From the NCBI GenBank assembly GCA_037976565.1, contig CP137675.1, positions 14,907,330 to 14,971,329 on the forward strand: a DNA stretch of 64,000 nucleotides, given 5' to 3'. Source of the DNA: Mesocentrotus franciscanus (Eukaryota > Echinodermata > Echinoidea > Camarodonta > Strongylocentrotidae). The notes beneath the pieces are model-generated. The model had not been told where the DNA came from, did not search any database, and saw only the letters and a program-made list of their open reading frames with translations. Made by a program: the position numbers and the translations under genes. Position 1 is the stretch's first letter, and the number at the start of each line of letters is the position of its first letter. Shown here in pieces: positions 1-10,383 of the stretch.

Positions 1-464
1 TTTCTAGGTTCGCCGTAGCAATTAGACTATTAGACACACCGTAGCCATGTCGTAGAGCGGTTCCAAGGCGACCGTACATCTGGCGTACGGTGGCTTGCGG
101 CTACATTGCGTCTGCCTTGGTATTTGTCAAACACCTGCGACCGCCGCAGGGACGGCCTTAGGCGACCGTGCGACATCACTTCAAAGGCCGTACGAAAGCC
201 GCAGGTTTTCTGTCTCCACAAATTCAAAATACGCCGTGCGGCTTCCCTAAGGATTGTGACTGCTACAGTATGTGACCGTGGGAATGTTGCGGCGGCCCTA
301 TAATTGCTATTGGCCGTAGATATTTTAGACCCCACGGCCGCCGCTGCAAATGTGACCTAGGCATAAGCCACATTTGCCGCGTGACGCCAGGCGGCCGCAG
401 GTGGACAATACGGCGCTCTCCGGCGTGGCTACGACGTGTATAATTGCTACGGCGAACCTAGAAA
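1..464. repeat. GC-rich foldback element with 24-bp perfect terminal inverted repeat
   Basis: Bases 1-24 are the exact reverse complement of bases 441-464 (starts TTTCTAGGTTCGCC, ends GGCGAACCTAGAAA). The interior is much more GC-rich than its surroundings and is packed with GCCGTAG, CTACGGC and GCCGCAGG words in both orientations. Open frames here are short and overlap on both strands, so I do not call a gene. A foldback transposon or MITE is the likely reading. The left end coincides with the window edge, so the true terminus and any target duplication cannot be judged. Confidence 0.55.
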
Positions 465-750
465 TGAAAAAAAGTTGTAACTCCGCGCTATAATCCCACG
501 GCGACCCCTACGGCATGTAAAAGATAAGGATGCGCCCTAGGGTGACCCGGAGGCCACCGCAGATCCTCTTCGGCCGCCGCAGGTATCTCTCGCATTCGGG
601 GCCTACGGCCGCCGTATCCTAGCCGTAAAGCAAATGCGACTTAGGCATAAGAGTTATACCAAGCAGTGACAGAGTGAGTTCCATTTTTAAAAATGGTTTC
701 AGAACAGATATGTCGCACGAAACAATCCGCTACGTCTTTTCGCGTTACTT
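465..750. other. GC-rich sequence sharing the GCCGTAG words, no gene
   Basis: Up to about 635 the sequence keeps the GCCGTAG / GCCGCAGG vocabulary of the foldback element to its left, outside that element's inverted repeats. It may be a second, overlapping or degraded copy. Beyond 640 it returns to ordinary composition. No exon or RNA gene is visible. Confidence 0.4.
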
Positions 751-860
751 GTGGAGGCGCGATGGCTCGGTGGTAGAGCAGTTGTCTCGTAACCGGCAGG
801 TCCCTGGTTCGAAAACAAGTCAATGCGCTCGTGCCCTTTGGCAAGCCATCAACCTCCCTT
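751..860 (+). mobile_element. tRNA-derived SINE fragment
   Basis: A polymerase III type head is visible: an A-box-like TGGCTCGGTGGTAGAGC around 763-779 and a B-box-like GGTTCGAAAAC at 806-816, followed by a non-tRNA body. The spacing of the two boxes fits a tRNA-like promoter. The cloverleaf is degraded and a body follows, so this is a SINE relic rather than a working tRNA gene. The body word TTTGGCAAG recurs in the SINE at 1190. Confidence 0.55.
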
Positions 861-1005
861 AATTACCACGTCCCTCGGAGATGACTTAAAGCAGTCAGTC
901 CCCTGCTTGCTTACCTACAAGCATACACGTGTTTTCTCAGCAGTCACGTAAAAATAGACCATCAAACCAAACTCCCCTATACCTCATGTTTTGCTCTCCC
1001 ACAAG

Positions 1006-1170
1006 GTCGATACGGAGACAACCTCTTGGAGATGCATGATGCTGTTAGACGCATCGTTGACAAATTGGAGGAAAACAACATCTTGGAAAACACCATCATC
1101 TTTTTCATCTCTGACCACGGACCTCATCGTGAATACTGCGAAGAAGGAGGAGACGCCAGTATATTCCGAG
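1006..1170 (+). CDS. Arylsulfatase (steryl-sulfatase-like), penultimate coding exon
   Basis: This exon encodes about 55 residues of a sulfatase catalytic domain, including the blocks GDNLLEMHDAV, LEENNILENTIIFFISDHGP and REYCEEGGD. The SDHG block belongs to the metal and sulfate binding centre of type I sulfatases. A pyrimidine-rich acceptor ends at 1005 (CTCTCCCACAAG) and a donor GTAAAT starts at 1171. It starts in phase 1 (one base from the previous exon) and ends with one base left over, which joins in frame to the exon at 1988. Sulfatases hydrolyse sulfate esters using a formylglycine made from a Cys in a CxPSR motif. That motif is encoded upstream and is not in this window. The product is probably secretory or lysosomal. 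Confidence 0.85.
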
Positions 1171-1189
1171 GTAAATACAGTCATGGAGG

Positions 1190-1330
1190 TGTTGTAGTAT
1201 AGTGGTTCATTCACTTGACTCTCAATCCAAGGGTTGAGGATTCGAATCCCAGCTCGACACTGACGTCCTTTGGCAAGACATTAATCTACATTTGCCACTC
1301 TCCATCCAGGTGTAAATGAGAATAATCGAA
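1190..1330 (+). mobile_element. tRNA-derived SINE in arylsulfatase intron
   Basis: An A-box-like TAGTATAGTGGTTCA is followed by a B-box-like GGATTCGAATCCC at 1238-1250, then the body word GTCCTTTGGCAAGACATT and CCATCCAGGTGTAAATG. The same body, in reverse, is present at about 27.95-28.05 kb, so they are the same SINE family. It ends in a short CT run. Confidence 0.7.
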
Positions 1331-1928
1331 CGACTCTCTCTCTCTCTCTCATTAGGACTCATCCGTCTGTGTTCATTCGCATATTTCGTGCTTGATGAGT
1401 TGGGGGTGCTGGGGGCTTCATCCCCTCTTATGAATTTTTAAAGGGTTGCAACAATTTCGATGACGGAAAATATTTTGACCATGCATGAAACAATAACTTT
1501 GTTTCGTTAGCTCAAAAAGTTTAGAAACATAAAATTTGATATTCAATCGAAAGGCGTCAGCCCCTGGCACAAAATGTGCCCATAGACTTACTGAGCTCAA
1601 ATGAATTATGTCTGATGCCAGTGACAATCATGCCACAATATTCATTGTGTTGAACTCCAATTCGGTGTTTTGATGTGTCATGTGAAAGATGGAATTAAAA
1701 GACAAGACAGTGAAATGAGCAGGATAACGATATTAACGGTTCATGGCAGGACTAATATGAATACATTGATTTAAATAATGTGAAGTTCACAAATAATGAC
1801 CCAATTATTATTCTCTTTGTCATTTAAAAAATCATGTATAATATGCTAAAGATCGGAAGGCTTGGAGAAGGGCCATCGTGGAAATAAAACGTCCAACCCC
1901 GCAATGTGGGGGAAAACGGACCTTAAAC

Positions 1929-1956
1929 GATGATGATGATGATGATGATGATGATG
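1929..1956 (+). repeat. (GAT)n microsatellite
   Basis: About nine GAT triplets lie just upstream of the last arylsulfatase exon. They would read as a run of Met, but they are intronic: the acceptor TTTACAG lies at 1981-1987. Confidence 0.9.
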
Positions 1957-1987
1957 AATTCTCCTAAACCATTACTTTTGTTTACAG

Positions 1988-2662
1988 GTGGCAAGTCTCA
2001 TTCATGGGAAGGCGGACATCGAATCCCTTACATCGTGTACTGGCCTGGGACTATCAGTCCTGGAATCTCCAACGAGATCGTCACATCCATGGACATCATC
2101 GCTACCGCAGCTGACCTCGGCGGCACCACTCTTCCCACAGACCGTATCTATGACGGAAAGAGCATCAAGGACGTTCTTCTCGAAGGTTCCGCATCACCTC
2201 ATTCCTATTTCTTATACTACTGCAAGGACAACCTGATGGCTGTGCGCGTCGGCAAGTACAAGGCCCACTTCAAAACCCAACGCGTCCGCAGTCAGCACGA
2301 GTACGGTCAAGAATGCGCTGGAGGTTTCCCGACTGAAGACTACTTCGATTGCAACGAGTGTGAGGAGAATGCGTGACCGAGCACGACCCACCTCTTCTCT
2401 TCGATCTTCATAAGGACCCTGGTGAAGCGTATCCTCTGGAAGCCTGCGGACATGAAGACGTGTTCCTGACCATCAAGAGCACTGTGGCGGAACACAATGC
2501 TGCCTTGGTCAAGGAACACCTCTCCTGGACACCTTTGACCGCTCCATCGTACCATGTTGCAACCCAGCCACTGACTGCGTCTGCAACTACGTTCAAGAGC
2601 CAGGAATGCCAGAATGCTACCAGAATCTAGTCGATACTGCTGCACGGCACTACCGTCCATAG
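1988..2662 (+). CDS. Arylsulfatase (steryl-sulfatase-like), last exon with two frame breaks
   Basis: The exon opens after TTTACAG with [21 protein letters not shown], the conserved sulfatase block near the end of the catalytic domain. It continues with a Met-Asp-Ile block, [11 protein letters not shown] and [16 protein letters not shown], which match the order in human steryl-sulfatase and arylsulfatase A. The C-terminus is Cys-rich ([13 protein letters not shown]) and ends at TAG 2660-2662. The reading frame changes twice. It moves near 2370-2373, where the first frame meets TGA although homology continues one frame over. It moves again near 2515-2530. Both shifts are what one missing base each would give. 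Either the gene is decaying or the assembly lacks two bases. The rest of the conserved residues and the splice site are intact, so I favour an error or recent mutation over an old pseudogene. Confidence 0.82.
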
Positions 2663-3227
2663 ATTTTGTGATGTTTGAGTCTTACGTTGTTGTGTTTATT
2701 ACAGAGATTTCCTCAATCAACAATGTTTGATGTTTCTTTTTGAGTATTTTAAATGATTTTATCCTTCTATTGTTTACTACGTTTTACACGGGCCGATTTT
2801 CCCTCTCTTTTCATTCGTTTATATATTCATATACTATATTCACATTTCTTTTGAACTAATTTTGTTGTTTGTTGAACATTGAACATACACAATTGCCTTG
2901 ACTTTTCTTTCATTTCCTTATGCATATTATCCTTATGCATATTGTATAGTGTATGCATATTGCATAGTGTGTCCATGGACTTATTTTAGTTCATGGTGTG
3001 TCAGTATCAGACCTAATCGTTTGGTGTTGCCAGAGCTCTTATGTCATGTTAAAGATAACAAATAAACCTGATTCAAAATGACTCAAAATGCCTTTTGCCA
3101 ATTCTATGCCACCGTTTGTACTGAGTAAAAGATCACAATGCGAATTTTCATTTTGAATGACAAATGCACAACTTGAAAAGATATAAAAAAACCTCGCACC
3201 AGCAACACGGGGGATGGGGCAAAAATT
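2663..3227 (+). other. Arylsulfatase 3' UTR and flank
   Basis: AT-rich sequence after the sulfatase stop codon. The best poly(A) signal is AATAAA at 3061-3066, about 400 bases downstream. No other gene or recognisable mobile element is visible. Confidence 0.5.
3061..3066 (+). promoter_or_regulatory. Candidate poly(A) signal of arylsulfatase
   Basis: A perfect AATAAA hexamer follows an AT-rich stretch downstream of the sulfatase stop codon. Its use as the cleavage signal is inferred from position only. Confidence 0.45.
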
Positions 3228-3412
3228 AAATTGTGTAGCTGGGTGTGATTGCACCGGTATAACACCCAGTCCTGAAGTTGCAACCGACAGACGGTGCAAA
3301 AACTGCACCCAGTCGTATAATACGGTGCAAGTTTGCACCCGCTATAAGCCAAGGAAGTACATTTGCACCCAACTATTATATAAATAGTTATAATGGTGCA
3401 ATTATGTGTCTG
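3228..3412. repeat. Short-period repeat of GGTGCAA / TTGCACCC words
   Basis: The words GGTGCAA and TTGCACCC alternate in direct and inverted orientation about ten times in 180 bases, together with ACCCAGTC. This looks like a small degenerate tandem or palindromic repeat. Confidence 0.5.
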
Positions 3413-4117
3413 CTGGTGTCGTGTGCAAAGAACTTTGCAAAGTTATACCTTTCAATTTGTAGTATTAAACATGAAACAAAGTACTACATAATTTAGATTT
3501 TAAAAAACGATGTACCACTTATATTCTAGCCAGAGAAAACATGAAAAACATTGAAACGCGATCGCAAAGACTTTCGAAAAAATCAACCTAAGGTAATTTC
3601 AATAACCTTGTCCATTACCTTGTGAAATGTGCGAACATTATAAAGATGTATAATATTTTTTGGTATAAACATTAAGGGTATTGAAATTGCCCGTGAGTCG
3701 AATACAAGTCGAAAACAATGCAATCGTGTTTCGAGTATGGAAATGAGTAGATGAGAGATAATGTAGAAGGAGAAAGGTATCGATAGAGAAGAAAATATCA
3801 GAAAGGATAATAAAGAGAGGGATATTGGGATTAAACAATAAGAAATAACATCAAGTATATAAGTCATTGAAAAGAACAATATTGGTACGGTAACATAGAT
3901 AGAGACAGAGAGACCGAGAAAGGGAGGGAGAGAGAGACGGGGAGAGAGAGGGGAGGGAGGGAGTGAGAGGGGGAGGGAGGGAGAGAGAGAGAGAGGGGGG
4001 GGTAAAGAAAGGGAGGAGTGCGTGAGGGAGAGAGTAGATGTAAGCGATGGAGGAAGGGAGGAAAGTGAAGTTACATTCAACTTTAATTAGATTAAGAAGA
4101 CCATAGTGACCATATAG
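3413..4117. other. Intergenic sequence with a GA-rich tract
   Basis: Nothing gene-like. A strongly purine-rich (GAGA/GGGA) tract lies at about 3895-4060. Its reverse strand gives a long Ser/Pro/Leu open frame that is low-complexity and not a gene. Confidence 0.6.
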
Positions 4118-4650
4118 TTAAAGGTACTCTGTCCCATCTGCAGCCAACATCAAATTCTGTAGAACTTTGCAGGAATTATGAATATGTCATGTATGTCCTA
4201 TCTGTTACATTTAAACGTTAGCAGTGTCCTAATATTCAAATTATGCAAGAAAACCCGTTTACTTTCTAGACTTCACTGTTAGACACTATTGAGTGACTGA
4301 CTGACTTCTTTTTTTCCTTTGGTAATAACATACCGAAAATGAGCTGAAAAGGGTACATGAGCATTTGTCTGTACATCAATAACCCACTTCTTGTAATGGC
4401 CACAATTAAACTGATTGAATCTTTTCGCAGCTCAAAACGTATGACCATTCGGTACAAGGGTCTGAAAATCGGACTATTACTAAATGGATTGCAATCACCT
4501 AAGTCGATTCAACAACTAATGTTCGTTATTTTCCCACTTAAAGACATTTTCAAGCCTTTTTTTAAGTTCTAAATTAGTATTATCTTTCAAATGCCGTTGG
4601 AATTTAACCTTTTCATTTTTTGGCCTGCAAATGGGACATAGTACCTTTAA
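4118..4650. mobile_element. TTAA-flanked non-autonomous DNA transposon, family G copy 1
   Basis: Both ends read TTAAAGGTACT (right end as reverse complement), with the terminal repeat extending through TGTCCCAT and a CTGCA word. TTAA stands at each edge (4118-4121 and 4647-4650). A second copy at 21845-22382 matches over most of its length, including the central TGCAGGAATTATGAATATG segment. No transposase is encoded. TTAA targets are typical of piggyBac-type elements, but the termini do not otherwise identify the superfamily. Confidence 0.7.
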
Positions 4651-5135
4651 ATAATATTGCATTAGAAATTAGTTCAAAATTCGAGAATTTCAAAATCTGG
4701 GTCGCTTTACCCTTGACGCATAAATTATGTTGCTTCAGGATTTCGTAATTATTTAGCGACCCAATGTATGATATACTTTACAAATGACATTTTAATGGGT
4801 TCAACGGAGGAAAGTGCAATTCTCGTTAATTGCTGTGCTCCCTATTATAAGTTTCATGATCATCTTAAATATTGTGCCCCGAATAAAAAAGCGTAATAAT
4901 AGCATTTGCAAAGGTTCAAATAGAGTCTCAACTTTCGGTTGTCTATATAGTTCTCGACAAAACTTCACTTAGGTTATTTGTTGAGTTTGTGCCTCATTAT
5001 TTTGTGCAAGAAATGAAAAACCATATATCAATGTTAAAACTTTAAAATTCTACCATTGCATTGTGTAAAATGCCAAAATTGCCCTTTAATGGTTAAAAAT
5101 GTAAATTAAAAAAACATCTACCACTCGGTCACTTT
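4651..5135. other. Intergenic AT-rich sequence, nothing recognised
   Basis: No exon, RNA gene or repeat with visible ends can be supported here. Confidence 0.5.
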
Positions 5136-5143
5136 GTTCCCTC

Positions 5144-6743
5144 CAGAGGCGGCCCTCCCGGGGGGCAGGGGGGGCACAGTGCCCTCCCACTTTTTCAAGC
5201 ACCCGAAAAGTGCCCCTTTAATTTTGTAAGAAGTGCCCCTTTTTACATAGGAATAGTGCCCCTTTCACTTTGACAAGTGCCCCTATTAATTTTTAAAAGT
5301 GCCCTTCCCTTTTCAACTCTGATAAGTGCCCCTTTATTTGGACACGTGCCCCTTTTCCTTCGACAAGTTCCCATTTTCCATTCCAATAAGACATAGTGTC
5401 ATTTTCCGTTCTCATAAGTGCCCTTTTTAATCTCTAGTAAGTGCCCTTTTCAGGTACGAGAAGTGCCTCTTTTCACATTTGATAAGTGCCCCCTTCACCT
5501 CTGATAATTGCCCTATTCAAATCTGAGAGGTGTCTCTTTTACTTTGACAAGTGCCCCTTTTCCTTTGTAAGAAGTGCCCTTCCACTTTTAATAACTACCC
5601 CCATTTTAACTCGGATAAGCGCACCTTATATTTTCACATGTGCCCCTTTTCCTTTCTAATAAGTGCCCCTTTTCCTAATGATAAGTGCCTCATTAAAAAA
5701 GAGCCCCTTTCCCTTCTCATAAGTGCCCTTCTCTGGTAATTGACCCTTTCAGGTACGATAACTTACTCCTTTTCACTTCAGATAAGTGCCCCCTTCACCT
5801 CCGATAAATGCCATTTTAAAATCTGACCGGTGCCCATTTTCTTTCAACTAATGCACATTTTCCTTTATTATAAGTGCCCCTTTTTCATTCACATAAGTGC
5901 CCATTTTTATATCTGGTCATTGCCCCTTTTCAGGTGCGATAAGTGCCTCTTTTCACCTAGTCTGATAATTTCCCTTTTAACAATGATACGTGCCCCTTTT
6001 CGTTTCTAATAAGGGACCTATCCCCTTTTAATAAATGCCCATTTTCACCTCTTATAAATGCCCCTATCAAAGTCTGATGGGGGTCCCTTTCCGTCGACAA
6101 ATGCCCATTCCCTATTCTCATGACTGACTTTTTCATCCCTGGTGAGTGCCTCTTTTTGAGGGTGTAAGAAGTGCCCCATTTTCAGCTCTGATAATTACTC
6201 TTTGTACTTTGACACATGCTCCTTTTCTTTTCTGATAAGTGTCCCCTTTTCCTCTCATCATTAAACGCGCCCCTAATTTCAAGCGACTAAGAGCAATTTC
6301 CCCCAAAGCTCGCTCACTACGCTCGCACGCATCTATAGATGATATACTTATGTTACTTATCAAAGGTCTTTTCATTCTTCTGTTATGAAAATTTGCTACC
6401 CCATCAGGATTGGGTTTTTCCTCTTTATAAGATGTAATTTTTCGCACTGCGACCTCACAAATCTTAAATTTTTCCTCGCTCGCTTCGCTCGCTCGCAAAT
6501 ATATTGTCAGACCATCACACCCAACTGCAAAGCATTATGCTTAAGCAATATCTAGTATGGTGTATAAAGTGAAACAAATTTTGAAATCATCCCTGATAAT
6601 GTAATCACAATGTAGGGGTATATGCCAATGTCTAAGAAATGGTATATTCTCGCTTTGGGATTTCCCGTTGTAGGTGCCCTTTTTCCCCAAAAGTGCCCTT
6701 TTTCTTGGTACCCCCCACTTTGGAAGTTGCTCGGCCGCCCCTG
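5144..6743. mobile_element. 1.6-kb hAT-like element with an internal AAGTGCCCC minisatellite
   Basis: The 8-bp direct repeat GTTCCCTC lies immediately outside both ends (5136-5143 and 6744-6751). The termini are CAGAGGCGG and, read inward from the right, CAGGGGCGG; CAG ends with 8-bp duplications are the hAT signature. About 1 kb of the interior (5180-6260) is a degenerate tandem array of roughly 25-30-bp units built on (A)AGTGCCCCTTTT plus CTGATA. A GC-rich segment with TCGCTCGCTTCGCTCGC-type words follows at 6290-6500. No transposase is present, so the copy is non-autonomous. Confidence 0.78.
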
Positions 6744-6751
6744 GTTCCCTC

Positions 6752-9631
6752 GCCTTGAAAGTAATTAAGATTATAGATAAATTTGGGCGAGTATGAGTGG
6801 CTATTTCATTTTTTGCCTAGGACGCCATAACACCTTGATATGCCATTTCTTTCGTCAAATGGCTTCAAACCCACAAGACTAAGCTTCAAAAGCCTTCAAT
6901 TCGGACTCCTTAATAAATTGGTAGTATTACTAGACCGGCAGCCCTCCAATGGGCCTTGAAGGCCTTCTTACAACTGTTTAAGGGTTTACTAGAATGACGG
7001 CCATGGATCTGACAGCCCACGAGACCAATCGATTGGAAAATACTTTATTCAATTGCAAAGTGGATTTAAAGCACAAAACAAAACAAAACAAAACAAAAAT
7101 TAGCTACATGTGTATGAAACTAACAAATTTAAACAGCATAAAACGTTGGGATACCCCCAAATAAACCTGAGCTTGTGATGAGAAGGGCTTCCATTAAAAG
7201 AAATGAATTTTAAAAGCATAAACGATTGTATTCTAAGTTCTTAGATCTGACATTCTTCAACGTGCATGACAACTATTCAGTTTTCCCTTGCTCTTCATTC
7301 TTACACACTGGATAAGACCATTTTGTAGACACAATCGACTAGAGAGGGCAGCAGCCCAGCAATTATGATGGTGCAAGGACTTTTTTTTTGAGAAATGAAC
7401 GTGGACTTCCCACCGTGGACTACCTTGTTTAAATTGTTAATGCATTTTAAGTGAATATTTGTAATTACATTCACGAGGAGATATATACTGAGAGTATTGA
7501 AACATTTGATGAGTTTTCCATGAGGAAGTTTTGCTCTATAATGTCACATTGACACGTTTCATAGTAGTCGCCTAGCTGCTTATCTGTGCGTAAGTTCACT
7601 GAATTACACCCCGACGGCTCCCCGTGCGATTTCACGGGTGTGCAGCTGTTTGTCGGTCGTGTGCTGCTACAGTGCTAGCTGCATGCATGATGCTGCGACT
7701 CCGGCTAAAGTCTTCTTCATTGAAGTTTAAACGTCTCTCCCGATGGACTTGTATTTCGTGCAATTCCCTAATAGATTTTACAGTAGTGACTAATCCCCCT
7801 TTATTTCTTCTGTTGGAGGGGTTTACTGGCTATTTCATGACATGGAGTGGATAACCTTGAGGCTAATAAATAATAGTACTAGTAGACCCTAGATTCTACT
7901 TCTGAAAGTTCTAGATCTAGATCTATCTTAAGTATCTAGACTTGCAACTTCCTTGACCATAATAAATTAAATTTAAATGGGATGTCCATGAATGATAAAG
8001 TTAAACTTCTGAAGTTCTGAATTGGTGACTGAGCTTTAAACATGTGAGCTAGTTTTGAGTGCAAGAAATGCAGAAAGATTAATAATAATATTTTATAGGT
8101 CTAGATCCCTAGAGAGTGGTGGAGGAACAAGGGATGTAGACCGAAAGCTTCGGTTGCTGATATTGACTGTGGTCGGCATGGTCGGTGTTTATTAAAGCCC
8201 CACTGCACTACTTGTAGCTACTTGCTCCCTCTATATAGAAAACAATGCCTAAGCGGTGCCCGTTGGTCCCCCATGATCCCCTTTTTCTTATGTTAATCGA
8301 GAGCTGAGTTGATGAGATAACCACCTGTCAGTGACCACGCTGGGTGGTCTAATCCCACCTGGCCAAACTAGTGCTTTAAAGAATTTTCCATACTAGATGG
8401 TTATTTCAGTCTAAAAAAGGAATGTAGAATCTTCGTCTTCTTCCAAGGAAAGTGCTGCTTCAAGGCCTTGAAGATTTCGCACTTCTACTTCTATGACGAT
8501 ACTCAGCAGGATTCATAAGTGAGGATGTAGTGCTGAGGAATCAACATGCAGTGCATGCTTGTTGGTGCATTTAAAAGGTTGTGCAAGTAAAAATCTAGTT
8601 CCTTAGTCTAAATGCTGGGTGGCAGCGCTCCCTTGAAGGCCTCCAATGAAGTAGCATCAAGGGTGATCAAGGGCACTGTACATGTACATGTATGGGAGAT
8701 GTTTAGAAAGTTGATAAGTTTTGCTATCTTGGTCTTGGGGAATACTATCAAAAGTGGTGGTGGATGTGGGATTGCAGTGGCAAGATGATACAGATTGGGG
8801 TGGATGAAGCTTGTTTAAATATGAGCTGGGCCAGGCCTCGATCTGAGAGCTCTGTTACATGTAGGAGGTTTACAATGAGAATAAAAGGTAAGATAGGCTG
8901 TATAATATGGAAATATATGTTGAAGAAAGAAAGCTGTAAGATTGGTCTAAATGAGGAGGATGCTCAAGACAAAAAGTGGAGGGAGTGAGGGAGTGTCATA
9001 ATGGCAGTGAAAGTCAATGCCCCCGCGTAAAGATGATTTTTGTTATTCATTAGTTGCTACATGTAGGTTGGAAATGGGCACTCACATCAAAGACAATCTG
9101 ATTGTGTAGGGCTGTGTCAGTGACAGCTGCTAGCCAACCTTTCAGTTGGTGATGTCGACTGCTCCAGAATCATTGGCAAATTTAACCAGTTGACTTCTGA
9201 ATTCTCTCATCCCCATAGTCTTGATATAAACAAGAGCAACCTGGTAGGCAGTAGGTTAAACAAAATCTTGATACAAACTTGAATCTTACAATGGATATTG
9301 TTCCAGTGTAAGTCTTCCGATGGTATCTCTATAATCTTTATCACGTGGCATGATGGCAATTTATTTAATTTACTGCTTTAATAATGCGATACCCTGCGTT
9401 ATTGCTTTTGTAACAATTCAAAGGGGGTTCTGAATGCATGCTTACCTATTGAAAAAAGCATAGTTGTCGGATGTATCATCTAAAGGTGTTATGACCTTGT
9501 ACATGTATGGGTGGAGAGGAGGTTGAGTTTCAGATTCCTATAGATATAATCTAGTCTGGAATAAAGTAACAAGCTGGTATGGTTTTCATGTGATTCATTT
9601 CATTGGCAAAATCGAGGTCAGTAGCAGTGCT
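6752..9631. other. Intergenic sequence between arylsulfatase and TRIP4
   Basis: No coding exon is convincing in almost 3 kb. Small features are an (AAAAC)n run at about 7076-7096, AT-rich stretches, and isolated TACATGTACATGTA runs near 8675. The TRIP4 promoter and any 5' non-coding exon could lie here, but I cannot place them. Confidence 0.5.
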
Positions 9632-9950
9632 GGGGGGTGTTTCGCAAAGATCCTAAGTTGGACTTATCTCTAAGTTAGTAAGTTGGACTTAACAATTATG
9701 GAAAGCTGTTAGCATCTTTGAAAATATTTTGTAAAAGTTATTTTAAAGGCATAAAATGTTGATTCTAATCATTCATATTTTCTATTATCAAGGAGATTTC
9801 ATGTTCTTGATGTTGAATTTATGAAAAGTCTACAATACTTGAATTTTTGCTTTTGAATATATTTTATTTTAAGGCTACAAATGGCTCTCCATAATGTTTA
9901 AGTCCAACTTAGAGTTAAGTTTGACTTAGGATCTTTGTGAAACACCCCCC
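9632..9950. repeat. GGGGGTGTTTCACAAAG foldback element, copy 1
   Basis: The left end (GGGGGGTGTTTCGCAAAGAT) and the right end (reverse complement GGGGGGTGTTTCACAAAGAT) form a terminal inverted repeat extended by CCTAAGT and AACTTA words. Related copies are at 19658, 44886 and 53009. The middle is AT-rich and non-coding. I could not find a consistent target-site duplication. Confidence 0.65.
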
Positions 9951-10297
9951 TGATCACCTACACCAGGGCTCGACAATGATGGTGCATATGGGTCTCCAAT
10001 GTGAACAGTCGAACTTCAAGTTTTTTAATTTATACAGGGACCCCATGCACAGTGATCCTAACTTAGGCTTGGAATGTCAATCCAGACCCTCCAGTGAGAA
10101 AAAGTTGTTATGGTGCTCTATATAGTCGGAGACATTTCTGAAATTACATGAAATGGGATTGTTTCCCAATTAATATTTAATTTACAAAAATGTGTAATTG
10201 TATTATCACGTGTAGTGTGTTCGTTTTGAACTATCATCTTACAAATTTGATGACTTTTTCTTCTCCCTTTTTATCCAGGATTACCGTGGGGAAAAAA
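9951..10297 (+). other. TRIP4: TRIP4 upstream flank or 5' UTR intron
   Basis: A pyrimidine-rich stretch ending TTTTTATCCAG at 10278 looks like a splice acceptor. The start codon would then lie about 20 bases into an exon and a non-coding first exon would be upstream. That upstream exon is not identified. Confidence 0.4.
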
Positions 10298-10383
10298 ATG
10301 GCAGTGTCGCCTTCTCTGGTAACATGGTGTTCAGAAGAACTTAGTTTCCTGCTTGCATCAGAGACGACTGATGAGTTTGTAAG
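10298..10383 (+). CDS. TRIP4: TRIP4 coding exon 1
   Basis: The start codon has a good context (AAAAAAATGG). The exon encodes 28 codons plus two bases (MAVSPSLVTWCSEELSFLL and on to DEFV). I use the donor GTGTGT at 10384 because it alone joins in frame to exon 2 and gives the aligned DEFVSYLLAISDDQELREYL stretch. A stronger-looking GTAAGG five bases earlier would break the frame. Confidence 0.85.

Noticed and set aside
751..825. A tRNA gene
   Set aside because: A and B boxes are present but the cloverleaf is degraded and a SINE body follows. The same applies to 1190, 25110, 28090 and 53590.
3583..4080. 165-codon minus-strand open frame
   Set aside because: Most of it is Ser/Pro/Leu from the GA-rich tract, with no domain and no splice context.
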